A DNA stretch of 32,189 bases from JAPOQD01 sp964620555 (lineage in GTDB: Bacteria; Pseudomonadota; Gammaproteobacteria; Pseudomonadales; Halieaceae), in NCBI GenBank assembly GCA_964620555.1, contig CAZUGZ010000027.1, positions 1-32,189 on the forward strand, written 5' to 3'. The notes under the pieces are model-generated. The model ran no database searches. It saw only the letters and a list, made by a program, of their open reading frames with translations, and had not been told where the DNA came from. The position numbers and the translations under genes are program-made. This document shows positions 22,858-31,866 of this stretch, piece after piece. Within the stretch, counting starts at the first letter, position 1; each line of letters begins with the position of its first letter.

Positions 22858-23520
22858 CCGTTTTACCTCAGCCATGACCTTTGCCAACACGGCATCGATG
22901 GCGGTTGCCGTACTGTCGATCAAAATGGCATCGTCAGCCGGCAGCAGTGGGGACACGGAGCGGGAGCGGTCGCGCTCGTCTCGTTCTTCCATGCCCCGCA
23001 AAAGGCGCGCAAAGGTAACATTTTCACCCAAATCGAGCAACTGCCGGTGGCGCCGTTGCGCGCGCTCGCGCACACTGGCGGTGAGAAAGAATTTCAGCGG
23101 GGCATCGGGGAACACCACCGTGCCCATATCCCGGCCATCGGCAACCAGGCCGGGCGGCTGCAGGAAATTCCGCTGCCGTTCCAGCAGCGCTTGCCTGACC
23201 CGGGGATTGGCCGACAGAACCGAAGCCCGGCGACCGGCCTGTTCGCTGCGAATCGCGATGCTGACGTCCGCCCCCTGCCAAAAGACGCCCACACCGTCAG
23301 TGTCGGAGTGCTGGAACCGTACCTCGAGGTTGCTGGCCACTGAGGCGACCCGCTGCAGATCCTGCAGGTCGACACCGGTCTCGGCACAGGCGTGGGCGGC
23401 GAGCCGGTACAAGGCACCACTGTCGAGCAGGTGCCAGCCCAGGGCGGCTGCGAGTTTGCCGGCGATGGTGCCCTTTCCGGCCCCGCTGGGACCGTCGATG
23501 GTGATCGCGATTGGCCTCAT
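22840..23520 (-). CDS. cmk: Cytidylate kinase
   Basis: Phosphorylates CMP and dCMP with ATP. 226 residues with the P-loop GPSGAGKGT (10-18), the CMP-binding insert (DTDGVGVFWQGADVSIAIRS), DGRDMGTVVFPDA (substrate-binding aspartate/arginine) and the lid region RARLL-like FARLLRGMEERDERDRSRS. The start overlaps the aroA stop by ATGA. Its last codons form part of the rpsA leader hairpin. Confidence 0.97.
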   Translation of the reverse strand: MRPIAITIDGPSGAGKGTIAGKLAAALGWHLLDSGALYRLAAHACAETGVDLQDLQRVASVASNLEVRFQHSDTDGVGVFWQGADVSIAIRSEQAGRRASVLSANPRVRQALLERQRNFLQPPGLVADGRDMGTVVFPDAPLKFFLTASVRERAQRRHRQLLDLGENVTFARLLRGMEERDERDRSRSVSPLLPADDAILIDSTATAIDAVLAKVMAEVKRVCPER

Positions 23521-24833
23521 GTCGAACGGGAGATTCGCAAACCCAGGCGCTGGGCCTGGCGGTCAAAACCGGGAAAGGAAGTGGCCACCAAATCTGCGTC
23601 CCGAATGATGAGTTCATCCGCGGCCCGCAGTGCCGCCACCGCAAAGGCCATGGCGATGCGGTGGTCGTGGTGACTGTCGATCGCCCCTCCCTCGAAGTGA
23701 CCCTCGGGGCCCAGACCTTCGATCACGATGCCGTCCTCCAGCACCTCGGTCGCTACCTTCAATGTGTCCAGACCGGAGGCGATGGCTGCGATGCGGTCGC
23801 TCTCCTTGACCCGCAGTTCGCGTGCACCTCGCACTACCGTGCGCCCCCGAGCGCAGGCCGCGGCGACCGCCAACACCGGAAACTCGTCGATGGCCAACGG
23901 CACCTGGTCTCGCGGAATTTCGATACCCTGCAGCGGGGTGGAGCGAATGTGCAGGTCCGCCACCGGTTCGGCACCGCTTTGCCGCGCCCGCAGCACCCGG
24001 ATGTCCGCGCCCATGGCGCGCAGAATATTGATTACGCCGAGCCGGGTCGGATTCATGCCCACATCGGTCAGCAGCAGATCGGAACCTTCGGCAATGGCCG
24101 CGCCGACCAGGAAGAAAGCCGCGGAGGAAATATCAGCAGGCACGTCGATATCGCAGGCCCGCAGTCGCCCCCCGCCCTGCAGCGAGATCGCCCCCCCGGC
24201 ATCGCGCTGCAGCGGACAACCAAAGCCACGCAACATCCGCTCGGTATGATCCCGGCTCGGTGCCGGTTCGAGCACCGACGTCTCCCCCCGGGCGTAGAGG
24301 CCGGCCAGCAGGACACAGGATTTGACCTGGGCACTGGCCATGGGCAATGGGTAGTGGATGCCCTGCAAGCCCGTGCTGGGGGATATTCTGAGGGGTGGCC
24401 GCGCGCCGGCGGCGCTGTCAATCCTGGCACCCATGGCTTGCAGCGGATCGATCACCCGTTGCATGGGACGCCTGCGCAAAGAGGCATCTCCATCGAGTTC
24501 GCAGGCAAACTCCTGACCGGCCAGCAACCCGGCCAGCAGGCGCATGGCGGTTCCGGAGTTGCCCAGGTCCAGCACCGTCGACGGCGCCTGCAAGCCGTGC
24601 AGGCCGACCCCGGCGATGGACAGTTCGCCCTCCCCGACTGTGGTGATGGATACTCCCATGGACTCGAAGGCGGCTCGTGTCGCCAGGGCATCCTGCCCCT
24701 GCAGGAATCCCCGCACCCGGGTAGTGCCCTCGGCCAACGCCCCCAGCATGATGGCGCGATGGGATATGGACTTGTCCCCCGGCACCCGGACCTCGCCCTG
24801 CAAGCGACCACCGGGTTGCAGGCGAAAGTCCAT
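23517..24833 (-). CDS. aroA: 5-enolpyruvylshikimate-3-phosphate synthase
   Basis: The sixth step of the shikimate pathway: shikimate-3-phosphate plus PEP to EPSP. 438 residues. Substrate-binding blocks are GEVRVPGDKSISHRAIMLGA near the N-terminus, LDLGNSGTAMRLLAGLLAGQ (PEP-loop region), RELRVKESDRIAAIASGL and DSHHDHRIAMAFAVAALRA. NSGTAMR in the glyphosate-contact loop matches the usual class I/II form rather than an obvious resistant variant. It is a separate gene from tyrA, overlapping it by one base (TGATG), whereas in Pseudomonas the two are fused. Confidence 0.97.
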   Translation of the reverse strand: MDFRLQPGGRLQGEVRVPGDKSISHRAIMLGALAEGTTRVRGFLQGQDALATRAAFESMGVSITTVGEGELSIAGVGLHGLQAPSTVLDLGNSGTAMRLLAGLLAGQEFACELDGDASLRRRPMQRVIDPLQAMGARIDSAAGARPPLRISPSTGLQGIHYPLPMASAQVKSCVLLAGLYARGETSVLEPAPSRDHTERMLRGFGCPLQRDAGGAISLQGGGRLRACDIDVPADISSAAFFLVGAAIAEGSDLLLTDVGMNPTRLGVINILRAMGADIRVLRARQSGAEPVADLHIRSTPLQGIEIPRDQVPLAIDEFPVLAVAAACARGRTVVRGARELRVKESDRIAAIASGLDTLKVATEVLEDGIVIEGLGPEGHFEGGAIDSHHDHRIAMAFAVAALRAADELIIRDADLVATSFPGFDRQAQRLGLRISRST

Positions 24834-25717
24834 CAGTGCGCTTTACCGCCGCTGACGAATTCGTCGCGAACCGTCTTGGCGCGGCTGAACAGCTCCAGCA
24901 GTTGCGACCCGCGGCCGGACTCCACGGCCTCGCGCAGGTTGTCGAGGTGTGCGCAATACTGGTCAATGGCGAGCAGCAGGGCCTCGCGGTTGGCCAGCAC
25001 AATATCGCGCCACATGAGCGGGTCACTGGAGGCAATGCGAGTGAAGTCCCGGAATCCACCGGCAGCGAAGCGCAGGATATCTGCACCGTCCGCATCGCTC
25101 ACCAGCGCGTCCACCAGTACGTAGGCCAGCATGTGAGGCAGATGACTGGTCGCCGCCAACACCCTGTCGTGTTCGGCCACTCCCATCTCCACGACATCGG
25201 CCCCGGTGCTGAGCCACATGGCGTTGACCAGGGCCAGTGCCGCGGGATCAGTTTCCTCCGTTGGCGTGAGGATCACCCGATGGTCCACAAACAGGTCCGC
25301 GTGGGAGGCGGCCACCCCGTTCTTTTCAGAACCCGCGATGGGATGAGCCAATACCAGGTGGCCGGGAGCGGTGCCGCCATTGGCCCGGCGCGCCGCCGTC
25401 AGCAGGCTGCCCTTTACGCTGGCCACATCGGTGAGGACAGCGCCGGGGGACATGGCGGGCAGCACGCGCGCCAACAGGTCGGTGATGGTCAGCGTCGGGG
25501 CTGCCAGCACCACCAGTTCGGCATTCGCCACAGCCTGCTCGAGATCCAGGCTGTAAGCGTCGATCACCCCCAGTTCCAGACCCAATTTGAGGGATTGCTC
25601 GCGGTGGCCGCAGGCGCTTACCGTGCTGGCGAAGCCGCTGTTCTTCACCGAGCGGGCCAGCGACCCGCCGATCAGACCCAGGCCAACGATCAGCAGCTTG
25701 TCGACGGTGTGAGGCAT
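24833..25717 (-). CDS. tyrA: Prephenate dehydrogenase (TyrA family)
   Basis: NAD(P)-dependent oxidation of prephenate (or arogenate) toward tyrosine. 294 residues: Rossmann domain GLGLIGGS (12-19), LVLAHPIAGSEKNGV with the substrate-binding histidine and serine, and the C-terminal helical dimerisation domain with ATSHLPHMLAYVLV. There is no chorismate mutase domain and no ACT domain, so feedback control by tyrosine would have to act on the catalytic core. Whether prephenate or arogenate is preferred cannot be read from sequence. It lies 7 bases after pheA and overlaps aroA. Confidence 0.93.
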   Translation of the reverse strand: MPHTVDKLLIVGLGLIGGSLARSVKNSGFASTVSACGHREQSLKLGLELGVIDAYSLDLEQAVANAELVVLAAPTLTITDLLARVLPAMSPGAVLTDVASVKGSLLTAARRANGGTAPGHLVLAHPIAGSEKNGVAASHADLFVDHRVILTPTEETDPAALALVNAMWLSTGADVVEMGVAEHDRVLAATSHLPHMLAYVLVDALVSDADGADILRFAAGGFRDFTRIASSDPLMWRDIVLANREALLLAIDQYCAHLDNLREAVESGRGSQLLELFSRAKTVRDEFVSGGKAH

Positions 25718-25724
25718 GGCGCAG

Positions 25725-26831
25725 CTACAAAACTGCCGCCGGATACGAACCCAGCGGCTTCAGCAGGATGGACTGCTCCTCGAGTTCGCTGACGATGTCG
25801 GCAATTTTCTGGTCCTGCAAATGCCCTTCGAACTCGATGAAGAAGACGTAGGCCCATTTTTCGGTGCGCGAGGGGCGGGTATCGATTCGGGTCAGGCTGA
25901 TACCGGCGGCACCGAACGGCGCCAGCAGTTTATAGAGGGCCCCGGGCTTGTTGCGACTGGAGACGATCAGTGAAGTCTTGTCGCGGCCACTGGGAGCGAC
26001 CGTCTCGCGTCCGACCACCAGAAAGCGGGTGGTGTTGTCCGCCTGATCCTCGATATTCGAGGCCAGCGCCTGCAATTTGTACTTCTCCGCCGCCAGATCG
26101 CCGGCCACGGCCGCGCAACCCGGTTCCGCCGCCGCCAATCGCGCCGCTTCGCCGTTGCTGAAAACCGCCACTCTTTCCACTTTCGGGCAATGCTGATCCA
26201 ACCAGTTGCGGCACTGGGCCAGCGCCTGCTGGTGGGCGTGGATCCGTTCGATCCCCGCCAACTCCACGCCCGCCGCCACCAACAGGTGGTGTTGAATGCG
26301 AACCTCGACTTCGCCGCAAATGTGCAGGCTGGATTCCATGAAATTGTCCAGCGTGTGACTTACCATGCCCTCGGTGGAGTTTTCCACCGGCACCACGCCA
26401 TAGTGACATTCGCCGGATTCCACCAGGGCAAACACTGCATCGATACTCGGGGCAGGACGGTTGAGTACGGCGTGGCCGAAATGTTTGATTGCCGCGGCCT
26501 GGGTGAAAGTGCCCTCGGGACCCAGGTAGGCCACTTGCAAGGGGTATTCCAGGGCCAGGCAGGCCGACATGATTTCCCGAAAAATTGCCGCCAGGCTGGC
26601 CTGGGGCAAGGGGCCGTCGGCCTGCTCGCGAATGCGCCGCAGCACCTGGGCTTCCCGCTCCGGACGGTAGAACAGGGGGTCATCGGGATGATCCTCGGCC
26701 AGTGCCTCCGCCGTCTTGATGACAGCCACCTGCCGGGCACAGGCCGCTCGCTGGCCAAGCAATTCCTGAATTTGCCGGTCCAGGGCATCAATTTCAGCCC
26801 GTACCTGCTGGAGATTCTTGCTGTCTGTCAT
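25725..26831 (-). CDS. pheA: Bifunctional chorismate mutase/prephenate dehydratase (P-protein)
   Basis: Chorismate to prephenate to phenylpyruvate. 368 residues with three domains. The AroQ-type chorismate mutase (about 1-92) contains VRAEIDALDRQIQELLGQRA and YRPEREAQVLRRI. The prephenate dehydratase (about 98-278) contains YLGPEGTFTQAAA, VPVENSTEGMV and NTTRFLVVG. A C-terminal ACT regulatory domain (about 287-362) carries KPGALYKLLAPF and RIDTRPSRTEKWAYVFF, the site at which phenylalanine normally gives feedback inhibition. It starts 2 bases after serC, in the serC-pheA order of pseudomonads. Confidence 0.97.
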   Translation of the reverse strand: MTDSKNLQQVRAEIDALDRQIQELLGQRAACARQVAVIKTAEALAEDHPDDPLFYRPEREAQVLRRIREQADGPLPQASLAAIFREIMSACLALEYPLQVAYLGPEGTFTQAAAIKHFGHAVLNRPAPSIDAVFALVESGECHYGVVPVENSTEGMVSHTLDNFMESSLHICGEVEVRIQHHLLVAAGVELAGIERIHAHQQALAQCRNWLDQHCPKVERVAVFSNGEAARLAAAEPGCAAVAGDLAAEKYKLQALASNIEDQADNTTRFLVVGRETVAPSGRDKTSLIVSSRNKPGALYKLLAPFGAAGISLTRIDTRPSRTEKWAYVFFIEFEGHLQDQKIADIVSELEEQSILLKPLGSYPAAVL

Positions 26832-26833
26832 GT

Positions 26834-27913
26834 TCAGCCGTTGCCTGCGGCAAAATCCCGCATGAATTCTATCAGGGCATCCACCGCCTGTTCAGGGATG
26901 GCATTGTAAATACTTGCGCGCATACCGCCCACCGAACGGTGTCCCTTCAGGTTGCGCAGACCGGCCTCCCCGGCCTGCTGCAGAAATTTGCCATCGAGGG
27001 CGGAATCGGCCAGGGTGAAGGGGATGTTGGTGCGCGAACGGCAATGCCGGGATACCGGGTTGGCGTAAAAGTCACTGCCGTCAATCAACGCGTAGAGCTT
27101 TTCTGCCTTGCGGCGATTGACCTCTTCGATGGCTTCCAGGCCACCCCGGCGTTCCAGCCAGGCAAACACCAAACCCATCAGGTACAGCGCAAAACACGGT
27201 GGCGTGTTGTACATGGAGCCGGAATCTGCGGCGATTTTCCAGTTCAGCAGGGCCGGGGTGGTGGCGGCGGCTCGTCCCAGCAGCTCTCTGTGCACGATCA
27301 CCACGCTCACTCCGGCCGGCCCCAGGTTCTTTTGTGCACTGGCATAAATGACCCCGAAACGGTCGACTTCCAGTGGCCGCGACAGCAGCGTGGAGGAGGT
27401 ATCCGCGACCAGGGGAACAACCACCTCCGGGATCTGGAAGAATTCGACGCCGCCAATGGTTTCGTTGAGCGTGTAGTGGAGGTAGGCAGCATCCGGGTCC
27501 AGTCGCCACTCCTCGACCGGGGGAATGGTAGAAAAGTCAGTGGCCGCTGCCGTGGCCACCTCATTCACCTGCAGATAGCGACGCGCTTCGGTTATCGCCT
27601 TGCTGGACCAGTGTCCGGTATTGAGATAATCCGCCCGACCAACCGTGCCGCCCAGGTTGAGGGGAATCGCCGAAAATTGAATGGAGGCGCCACCATGGGC
27701 AAACAGTACCGCGTAATCGCTGGAAATTCCCAGCAGGCGCCGCAAGCTGGCCTCCGCCTCCTCGGCGACACTCATGAACTCGGCGCTGCGATGGCTCATC
27801 TCCATGACCGACATGCCGGTGCCGCCCCAATCGAGCATCTCATCGCGGGCCTGGGCGAGAACCGATTCCGGCAGCGCCGCCGGGCCGGCACTGAAGTTGT
27901 AACAACGGGGCAT
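26834..27913 (-). CDS. serC: Phosphoserine aminotransferase
   Basis: A PLP enzyme making 3-phosphoserine from 3-phosphohydroxypyruvate (serine synthesis; also acts in pyridoxine synthesis in gammaproteobacteria). 359 residues. The N-terminal NFSAGPAALPE and GTGMSVMEMSHRSAEF are diagnostic, and the PLP-binding lysine is K195 in YASAQKNLGPAG. It begins 11 bases after gyrA and is followed almost without gap by pheA, so serine and phenylalanine/tyrosine synthesis share a transcript. Confidence 0.97.
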   Translation of the reverse strand: MPRCYNFSAGPAALPESVLAQARDEMLDWGGTGMSVMEMSHRSAEFMSVAEEAEASLRRLLGISSDYAVLFAHGGASIQFSAIPLNLGGTVGRADYLNTGHWSSKAITEARRYLQVNEVATAAATDFSTIPPVEEWRLDPDAAYLHYTLNETIGGVEFFQIPEVVVPLVADTSSTLLSRPLEVDRFGVIYASAQKNLGPAGVSVVIVHRELLGRAAATTPALLNWKIAADSGSMYNTPPCFALYLMGLVFAWLERRGGLEAIEEVNRRKAEKLYALIDGSDFYANPVSRHCRSRTNIPFTLADSALDGKFLQQAGEAGLRNLKGHRSVGGMRASIYNAIPEQAVDALIEFMRDFAAGNG

Positions 27914-27924
27914 TGGCTTATCCT

Positions 27925-30492
27925 TCAGGGGGTATCGTCTGTCGGGTCTTGTTCTTCGTCTTCGGCGGGCTCTTCGATGCGCGCCAGGCCAACCAACTGT
28001 TCGTCGGCCTTGAGTTTGATCACCCGCATGCCCTGGGTATTGCGGCCCTGGATGGAAACCTCGTCACAGCGAGTGCGCACCAGGGTGCCCTGGGCGGAAA
28101 TCAGCATTACCTGATCGCCCTCGAATACCTGTACCGCACCCACCAGGTTGCCATTGCGCTCACTGCACTGAATGGCGATGACGCCCTGGCCACCACGTCC
28201 CCGGGACGGGAACTCCGTCACCTGGGTGCGCTTGCCGTAGCCGGTCTGGCTCACGGCCAACACGGTGCCGTTGGGTCGGGGCAGGGTCAGCGAAATCACC
28301 CGATGATCGGCCTGCAGCTTGATGCCGCGCACGCCACGTGCATTGCGCCCCATGGCGCGCACCGCAGTCTCGGCAAAGCGTATCGCCTTGCCGGAACTGC
28401 TGAACAGCATCACTTCGCATTCACCGGTGGTAACGGCCGTGCCGACCAGTTCATCGCCCTCGTCCAGCACCAGGGCCCGCAAACCGACACCGCGCTGGCG
28501 GGAGAAGTCGGTCAACGCGGTTTTCTTGACGATGCCATTGGCCGTGGCCATGAAAATGTAATGGCCCTCGGTATACTCGTGCACCGGCAGGATGGAAGTG
28601 ATGCGCTCGCCTTCGCCCAACGGCAACAGGTTGACCATGGGTCGCCCACGGGCACCGCGACCGGCCACCGGTATGTGAAACACCTTGAGCCAATACACCT
28701 TACCGACATTGGAAAAACACAAAATGGTGTCGTGGGTGCTTGCTATCAGCAGGTGTTCGACAAAATCCTCGTCCTTGACCGCCGTCGCCGACTTGCCCAT
28801 GCCACCGCGGCGCTGGGCCTGGTAATCGGCCAGGGGCTGGGTCTTGGCATAGCCGCCATGAGAGATGGTGACCACCCGGTCCTCCTCGGTCACCAGGTCT
28901 TCCGCAGTCAGATCGTGGCTGGACTCAGTGATTTCGGTGCGCCGTTCATCACCGTATTCGGCATCGATTTTCTCCAGTTCCTCGCGAATGACCCGCTTGA
29001 GATGATCCGGGTCGGACAGAATCTCCAGGTATTCGCCGATCTGGCGCAGTTTTTCCTGGAATTCCTGAAGCAGTCTCTCCTGCTCCAGACCGGTCAGGCG
29101 GTGCAGGCGCAGTTCCAGAATCGCCTGCGCCTGATCGGGCGACAGGAAATACTGCCCCTCGCGCAGACCGTAGCGAGGATCCAGGTCCTCGGGGCGGCAG
29201 GCGTCGGCCCCGGCGCGCGCGAGCAGGGAGGACACCGCGCCCGGCAACCAGGAGCCGGCGAGCAGCCTGGTCCTGGCTTCCTGGGCATTGGCAGAGGTCT
29301 TGATCAGTTCGATCACGGCATCGATATTGGCCAGGGCGACCGCCAGGCCTTCGACCAGGTGCCCCCGTTGACGGGCCTTGCGCAACAGGAAGACCGTGCG
29401 CCGGGTGACCACCTCGCGGCGGTGGCGGAGGAAGGCTTCCAGCACCTGCTTGAGGTTCAACAACCTGGGCTGGCCGTCGACCAGGGCCACCATGTTGATG
29501 CCGAACACCGACTGCAACTGGGTATGCGCATAGAGATTGTTGAGCACCACTTCGCCGGGTTCTCCGCGGCGCAATTCGATCACCACGCGCAGACCGTCCT
29601 TGTCGGACTCGTCGCGCAATTCGGTGATGCCTTCGATCTTTTTCTCCTTTACCAGTTCGGCGATCTTCTCGATCATGCGCGCCTTGTTTACCTGGTAGGG
29701 AATTTCGTGAATCAGGATGGTGTCCCTGCCACTCTTTTCATCGGTGAGCACTTCCGCCCTGGCCCGGACATAGATTCGGCCCCGTCCGCTGCGGTAGGCC
29801 TGCAGGATTCCCGCACGACCATTGATGGTGGCACCGGTGGGAAAGTCGGGCCCCGGCAAATGCTGCATCAGATCATCCACACCCAGTTCCGGTTGTTCCA
29901 GCAGTGCCAGGCAGGCATTGATCACTTCCGACAGGTTGTGTGGTGGAATGTTGGTCGCCATACCCACTGCAATTCCCGACGAACCGTTGACCAGCAGGTT
30001 GGGTACGCGGGTGGGCAATACTTCGGGGATTTGTTCGGTACCATCGTAGTTGGGAACAAAATCGACGGTTTCCTGGTCCAGATCAGCCAGCAGATCGTGG
30101 GCCATCTTGCGCATGCGAATTTCGGTGTAGCGCATGGCGGCGGCGGAGTCGCCATCGATGGAGCCGAAGTTGCCCTGGCCATCCACCAGCAGGTAGCGCA
30201 GTGAGAAGGGCTGGGCCATGCGCACGATGGTGTCGTAGACCGCGGAATCCCCGTGGGGGTGGTATTTGCCGATCACGTCGCCAACGATGCGGGCGGACTT
30301 CTTGTAGGCTTTGTTCCAGTCGTTGTTGAGCTCGTTCATGGCGAACAGAACCCGCCGGTGTACCGGCTTGAGACCGTCGCGGACATCGGGCAGGGCGCGC
30401 CCTACGATGACGCTCATGGCGTAATCGAGGTAGGAACTTTTCAGTTCATCCTCGATGTTGACCGGCTCTATTTCCCTGGCTAAGCCACTCAT
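27925..30492 (-). CDS. gyrA: DNA gyrase subunit A
   Basis: The breakage-reunion subunit of gyrase. 855 residues. The active-site tyrosine is Y122 (AAMRYTE). The quinolone-resistance region reads KYHPHGDSAVYDTIVRMAQ with Ser83 and Asp87 at E. coli numbering, that is, the susceptible form. The C-terminal beta-pinwheel has the GyrA-box QRRGGMGK needed for DNA wrapping and ends in an acidic tail (EEPAEDEEQDPTDDTP). The start at 30492 is behind a perfect TATAAT 38 bases upstream. It leads the serC-pheA-tyrA-aroA-cmk-rpsA run, with only 11 bases before serC. Confidence 0.98.
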   Translation of the reverse strand: MSGLAREIEPVNIEDELKSSYLDYAMSVIVGRALPDVRDGLKPVHRRVLFAMNELNNDWNKAYKKSARIVGDVIGKYHPHGDSAVYDTIVRMAQPFSLRYLLVDGQGNFGSIDGDSAAAMRYTEIRMRKMAHDLLADLDQETVDFVPNYDGTEQIPEVLPTRVPNLLVNGSSGIAVGMATNIPPHNLSEVINACLALLEQPELGVDDLMQHLPGPDFPTGATINGRAGILQAYRSGRGRIYVRARAEVLTDEKSGRDTILIHEIPYQVNKARMIEKIAELVKEKKIEGITELRDESDKDGLRVVIELRRGEPGEVVLNNLYAHTQLQSVFGINMVALVDGQPRLLNLKQVLEAFLRHRREVVTRRTVFLLRKARQRGHLVEGLAVALANIDAVIELIKTSANAQEARTRLLAGSWLPGAVSSLLARAGADACRPEDLDPRYGLREGQYFLSPDQAQAILELRLHRLTGLEQERLLQEFQEKLRQIGEYLEILSDPDHLKRVIREELEKIDAEYGDERRTEITESSHDLTAEDLVTEEDRVVTISHGGYAKTQPLADYQAQRRGGMGKSATAVKDEDFVEHLLIASTHDTILCFSNVGKVYWLKVFHIPVAGRGARGRPMVNLLPLGEGERITSILPVHEYTEGHYIFMATANGIVKKTALTDFSRQRGVGLRALVLDEGDELVGTAVTTGECEVMLFSSSGKAIRFAETAVRAMGRNARGVRGIKLQADHRVISLTLPRPNGTVLAVSQTGYGKRTQVTEFPSRGRGGQGVIAIQCSERNGNLVGAVQVFEGDQVMLISAQGTLVRTRCDEVSIQGRNTQGMRVIKLKADEQLVGLARIEEPAEDEEQDPTDDTP

Positions 30493-30529
30493 TGGCTATG
30501 GTCCCGAACTCCGCTGAAGCAAACGGTGA

Positions 30530-30535
30530 ATTATA
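30530..30535 (-). promoter_or_regulatory. -10 element of gyrA
   Basis: A consensus TATAAT on the minus strand, 37 bases ahead of the gyrA ATG. The -35 region is poor (TGGCCA at 18 bases' spacing is the best candidate). Gyrase promoters are often sensitive to supercoiling through the -10 region. Confidence 0.55.
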
Positions 30536-30570
30536 CGACATAACGCCGATTCGTGGCCATTTTCGGGCCA

Positions 30571-30674
30571 GGAGTCTGCGCCGTGGAAAATAATCCTGTT
30601 GCGAACGCCCATACGCCGCTGTGACAGGGCGCCTCCTCGTCCTCGCTACGAACCCCGATGAGATATGCGGGCCG
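30571..30674. repeat. Decayed copy of the compound palindromic repeat (site C)
   Basis: Positions 30571-30608 repeat 4255-4292 with one difference, and 30659-30673 (TGAGATATGCGGGCC) match the reverse complement of 4199-4213 with one difference. The middle is unrelated to site A and neither end has CTAG. It occupies most of the 300-base space between gyrA and the AveC-like gene. The rest (30675-30780) holds no gene and no promoter I can defend. Confidence 0.8.
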
Positions 30675-30795
30675 GCAGATTCCCGCAATAGGAAATGCTT
30701 TCCGGGCCATTGGATTTTAGTATTTCATTACGGTTTCAAGTCAATGTAGATTGGTCCTCGCGAGGAATCCGACAGCCCTGGGGAGACTATTGACG

Positions 30796-31854
30796 ATGAG
30801 CAATGACAGTATCGCTTCGACGAGCAGAACAACGGGGGTTCCCATGGTATATTGGGCGGCAGGAACAGGCGCGTTGCTGTTCCTTTTCGAGGCCTACCTG
30901 CTGCTCAACTGGGTAACCGGTCCAAACTTCGTAACGGTGCCCTATGGCCCTTCCGAACCACCCGGCTGGATGAAGACGGGGATGGTGGTTGGCCAGATAC
31001 TCGCCGTACTCGGTACCCTCTACTGTCTTTACAAACTGACACTGCAGCCCTGGATCAGGTACCGCGAGGTCACCTTCTGGGGGCTGATGGTACCAATTCT
31101 ATTCCTGACCTCCATATACGACCCCACCGGCAGCTATTTCCACAACTGGTACACATACAATGCCTACCTGGTGAACTTCGGTACTCCACTGCCGGGAGGG
31201 CTGCCCGGATGGCAGAGTTTTGCAGAGCCTGGTGCGATGAACGCCTTCCCCATCATCCTCCTCCCCTGTCTCTATGTACTCGTTTTCAGCTTTTTTATCT
31301 GGTCCGGCGCCTTGTTCATGGGCTGGCTCAGGAGAACGTTCCCGATGATGCCCCCGGCACTGGTTGGCGGGTGTTTTTTGCTCTTCATCGTGGTCGACAT
31401 TATCGTAGAAGGGCAGATCTTCATGAGGCTTGGCTGGTACTCGGAAACAGGCTGGGCTATCAATCAGGGTGAGTACTATCAATTGCCATGGCGCAATGTT
31501 CTGCTCGCCGCCTTGATGTGGACCATGTGTGCAAGCCTGTGGTTCTTCAGGGACGATCGCGGACACACCATTGTCGAAAGAGGCCTGGAGAAATTCGAGG
31601 CCCACAGCTGGCGGCATATTACCCTGAGATTCTTCGCACTTTTTGCTGCAATTCAGATTACCCTCATGGTCTTCTACCAGGTCCCCATGGCGATACACGC
31701 CAAGTACTACCCCGGCCACTGGCCGGATGTTCTGGTCAACGAGACGTACTGGAATAACCATATCTGCGGCTATGATACACCTCGCATCTGTCCCTACCGC
31801 GAGGGAAACCTCATCGGCAATGAAATCGTAGCGAACCCCAGGGGTGGCAACTGA
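30796..31854 (+). CDS. AveC-like (spirocyclase AveC family) integral membrane protein
   Basis: A 352-residue protein with about seven hydrophobic segments (near 16-40, 60-82, 92-108, 147-173, 182-206, 228-248 and 268-296) and polar, aromatic-rich loops (SIYDPTGSYFHNWYTYNAYL, VEGQIFMRLGWYSE). This pattern resembles the AveC-like family, named for the avermectin spiroketal cyclase and common as uncharacterised paralogues in mycobacteria and marine gammaproteobacteria. Spirocyclase activity should not be assumed here. The start at 30796 (MSNDS) has GGGAGA nine bases ahead, while the longer frame from a TTG at 30751 has none. The next gene, a flavoprotein, starts 13 bases after the stop, so the two look like an operon. 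It is divergent from gyrA. Confidence 0.65.
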   Translation: MSNDSIASTSRTTGVPMVYWAAGTGALLFLFEAYLLLNWVTGPNFVTVPYGPSEPPGWMKTGMVVGQILAVLGTLYCLYKLTLQPWIRYREVTFWGLMVPILFLTSIYDPTGSYFHNWYTYNAYLVNFGTPLPGGLPGWQSFAEPGAMNAFPIILLPCLYVLVFSFFIWSGALFMGWLRRTFPMMPPALVGGCFLLFIVVDIIVEGQIFMRLGWYSETGWAINQGEYYQLPWRNVLLAALMWTMCASLWFFRDDRGHTIVERGLEKFEAHSWRHITLRFFALFAAIQITLMVFYQVPMAIHAKYYPGHWPDVLVNETYWNNHICGYDTPRICPYREGNLIGNEIVANPRGGN

Positions 31855-31866
31855 GGACATCGTGCC

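Noticed and set aside
27913..30204. A 763-codon open frame on the plus strand opposite gyrA
   Set aside because: It is a mirror of the gyrA codon pattern with low-complexity Q/H/G-rich translation and no domain. gyrA itself is intact.
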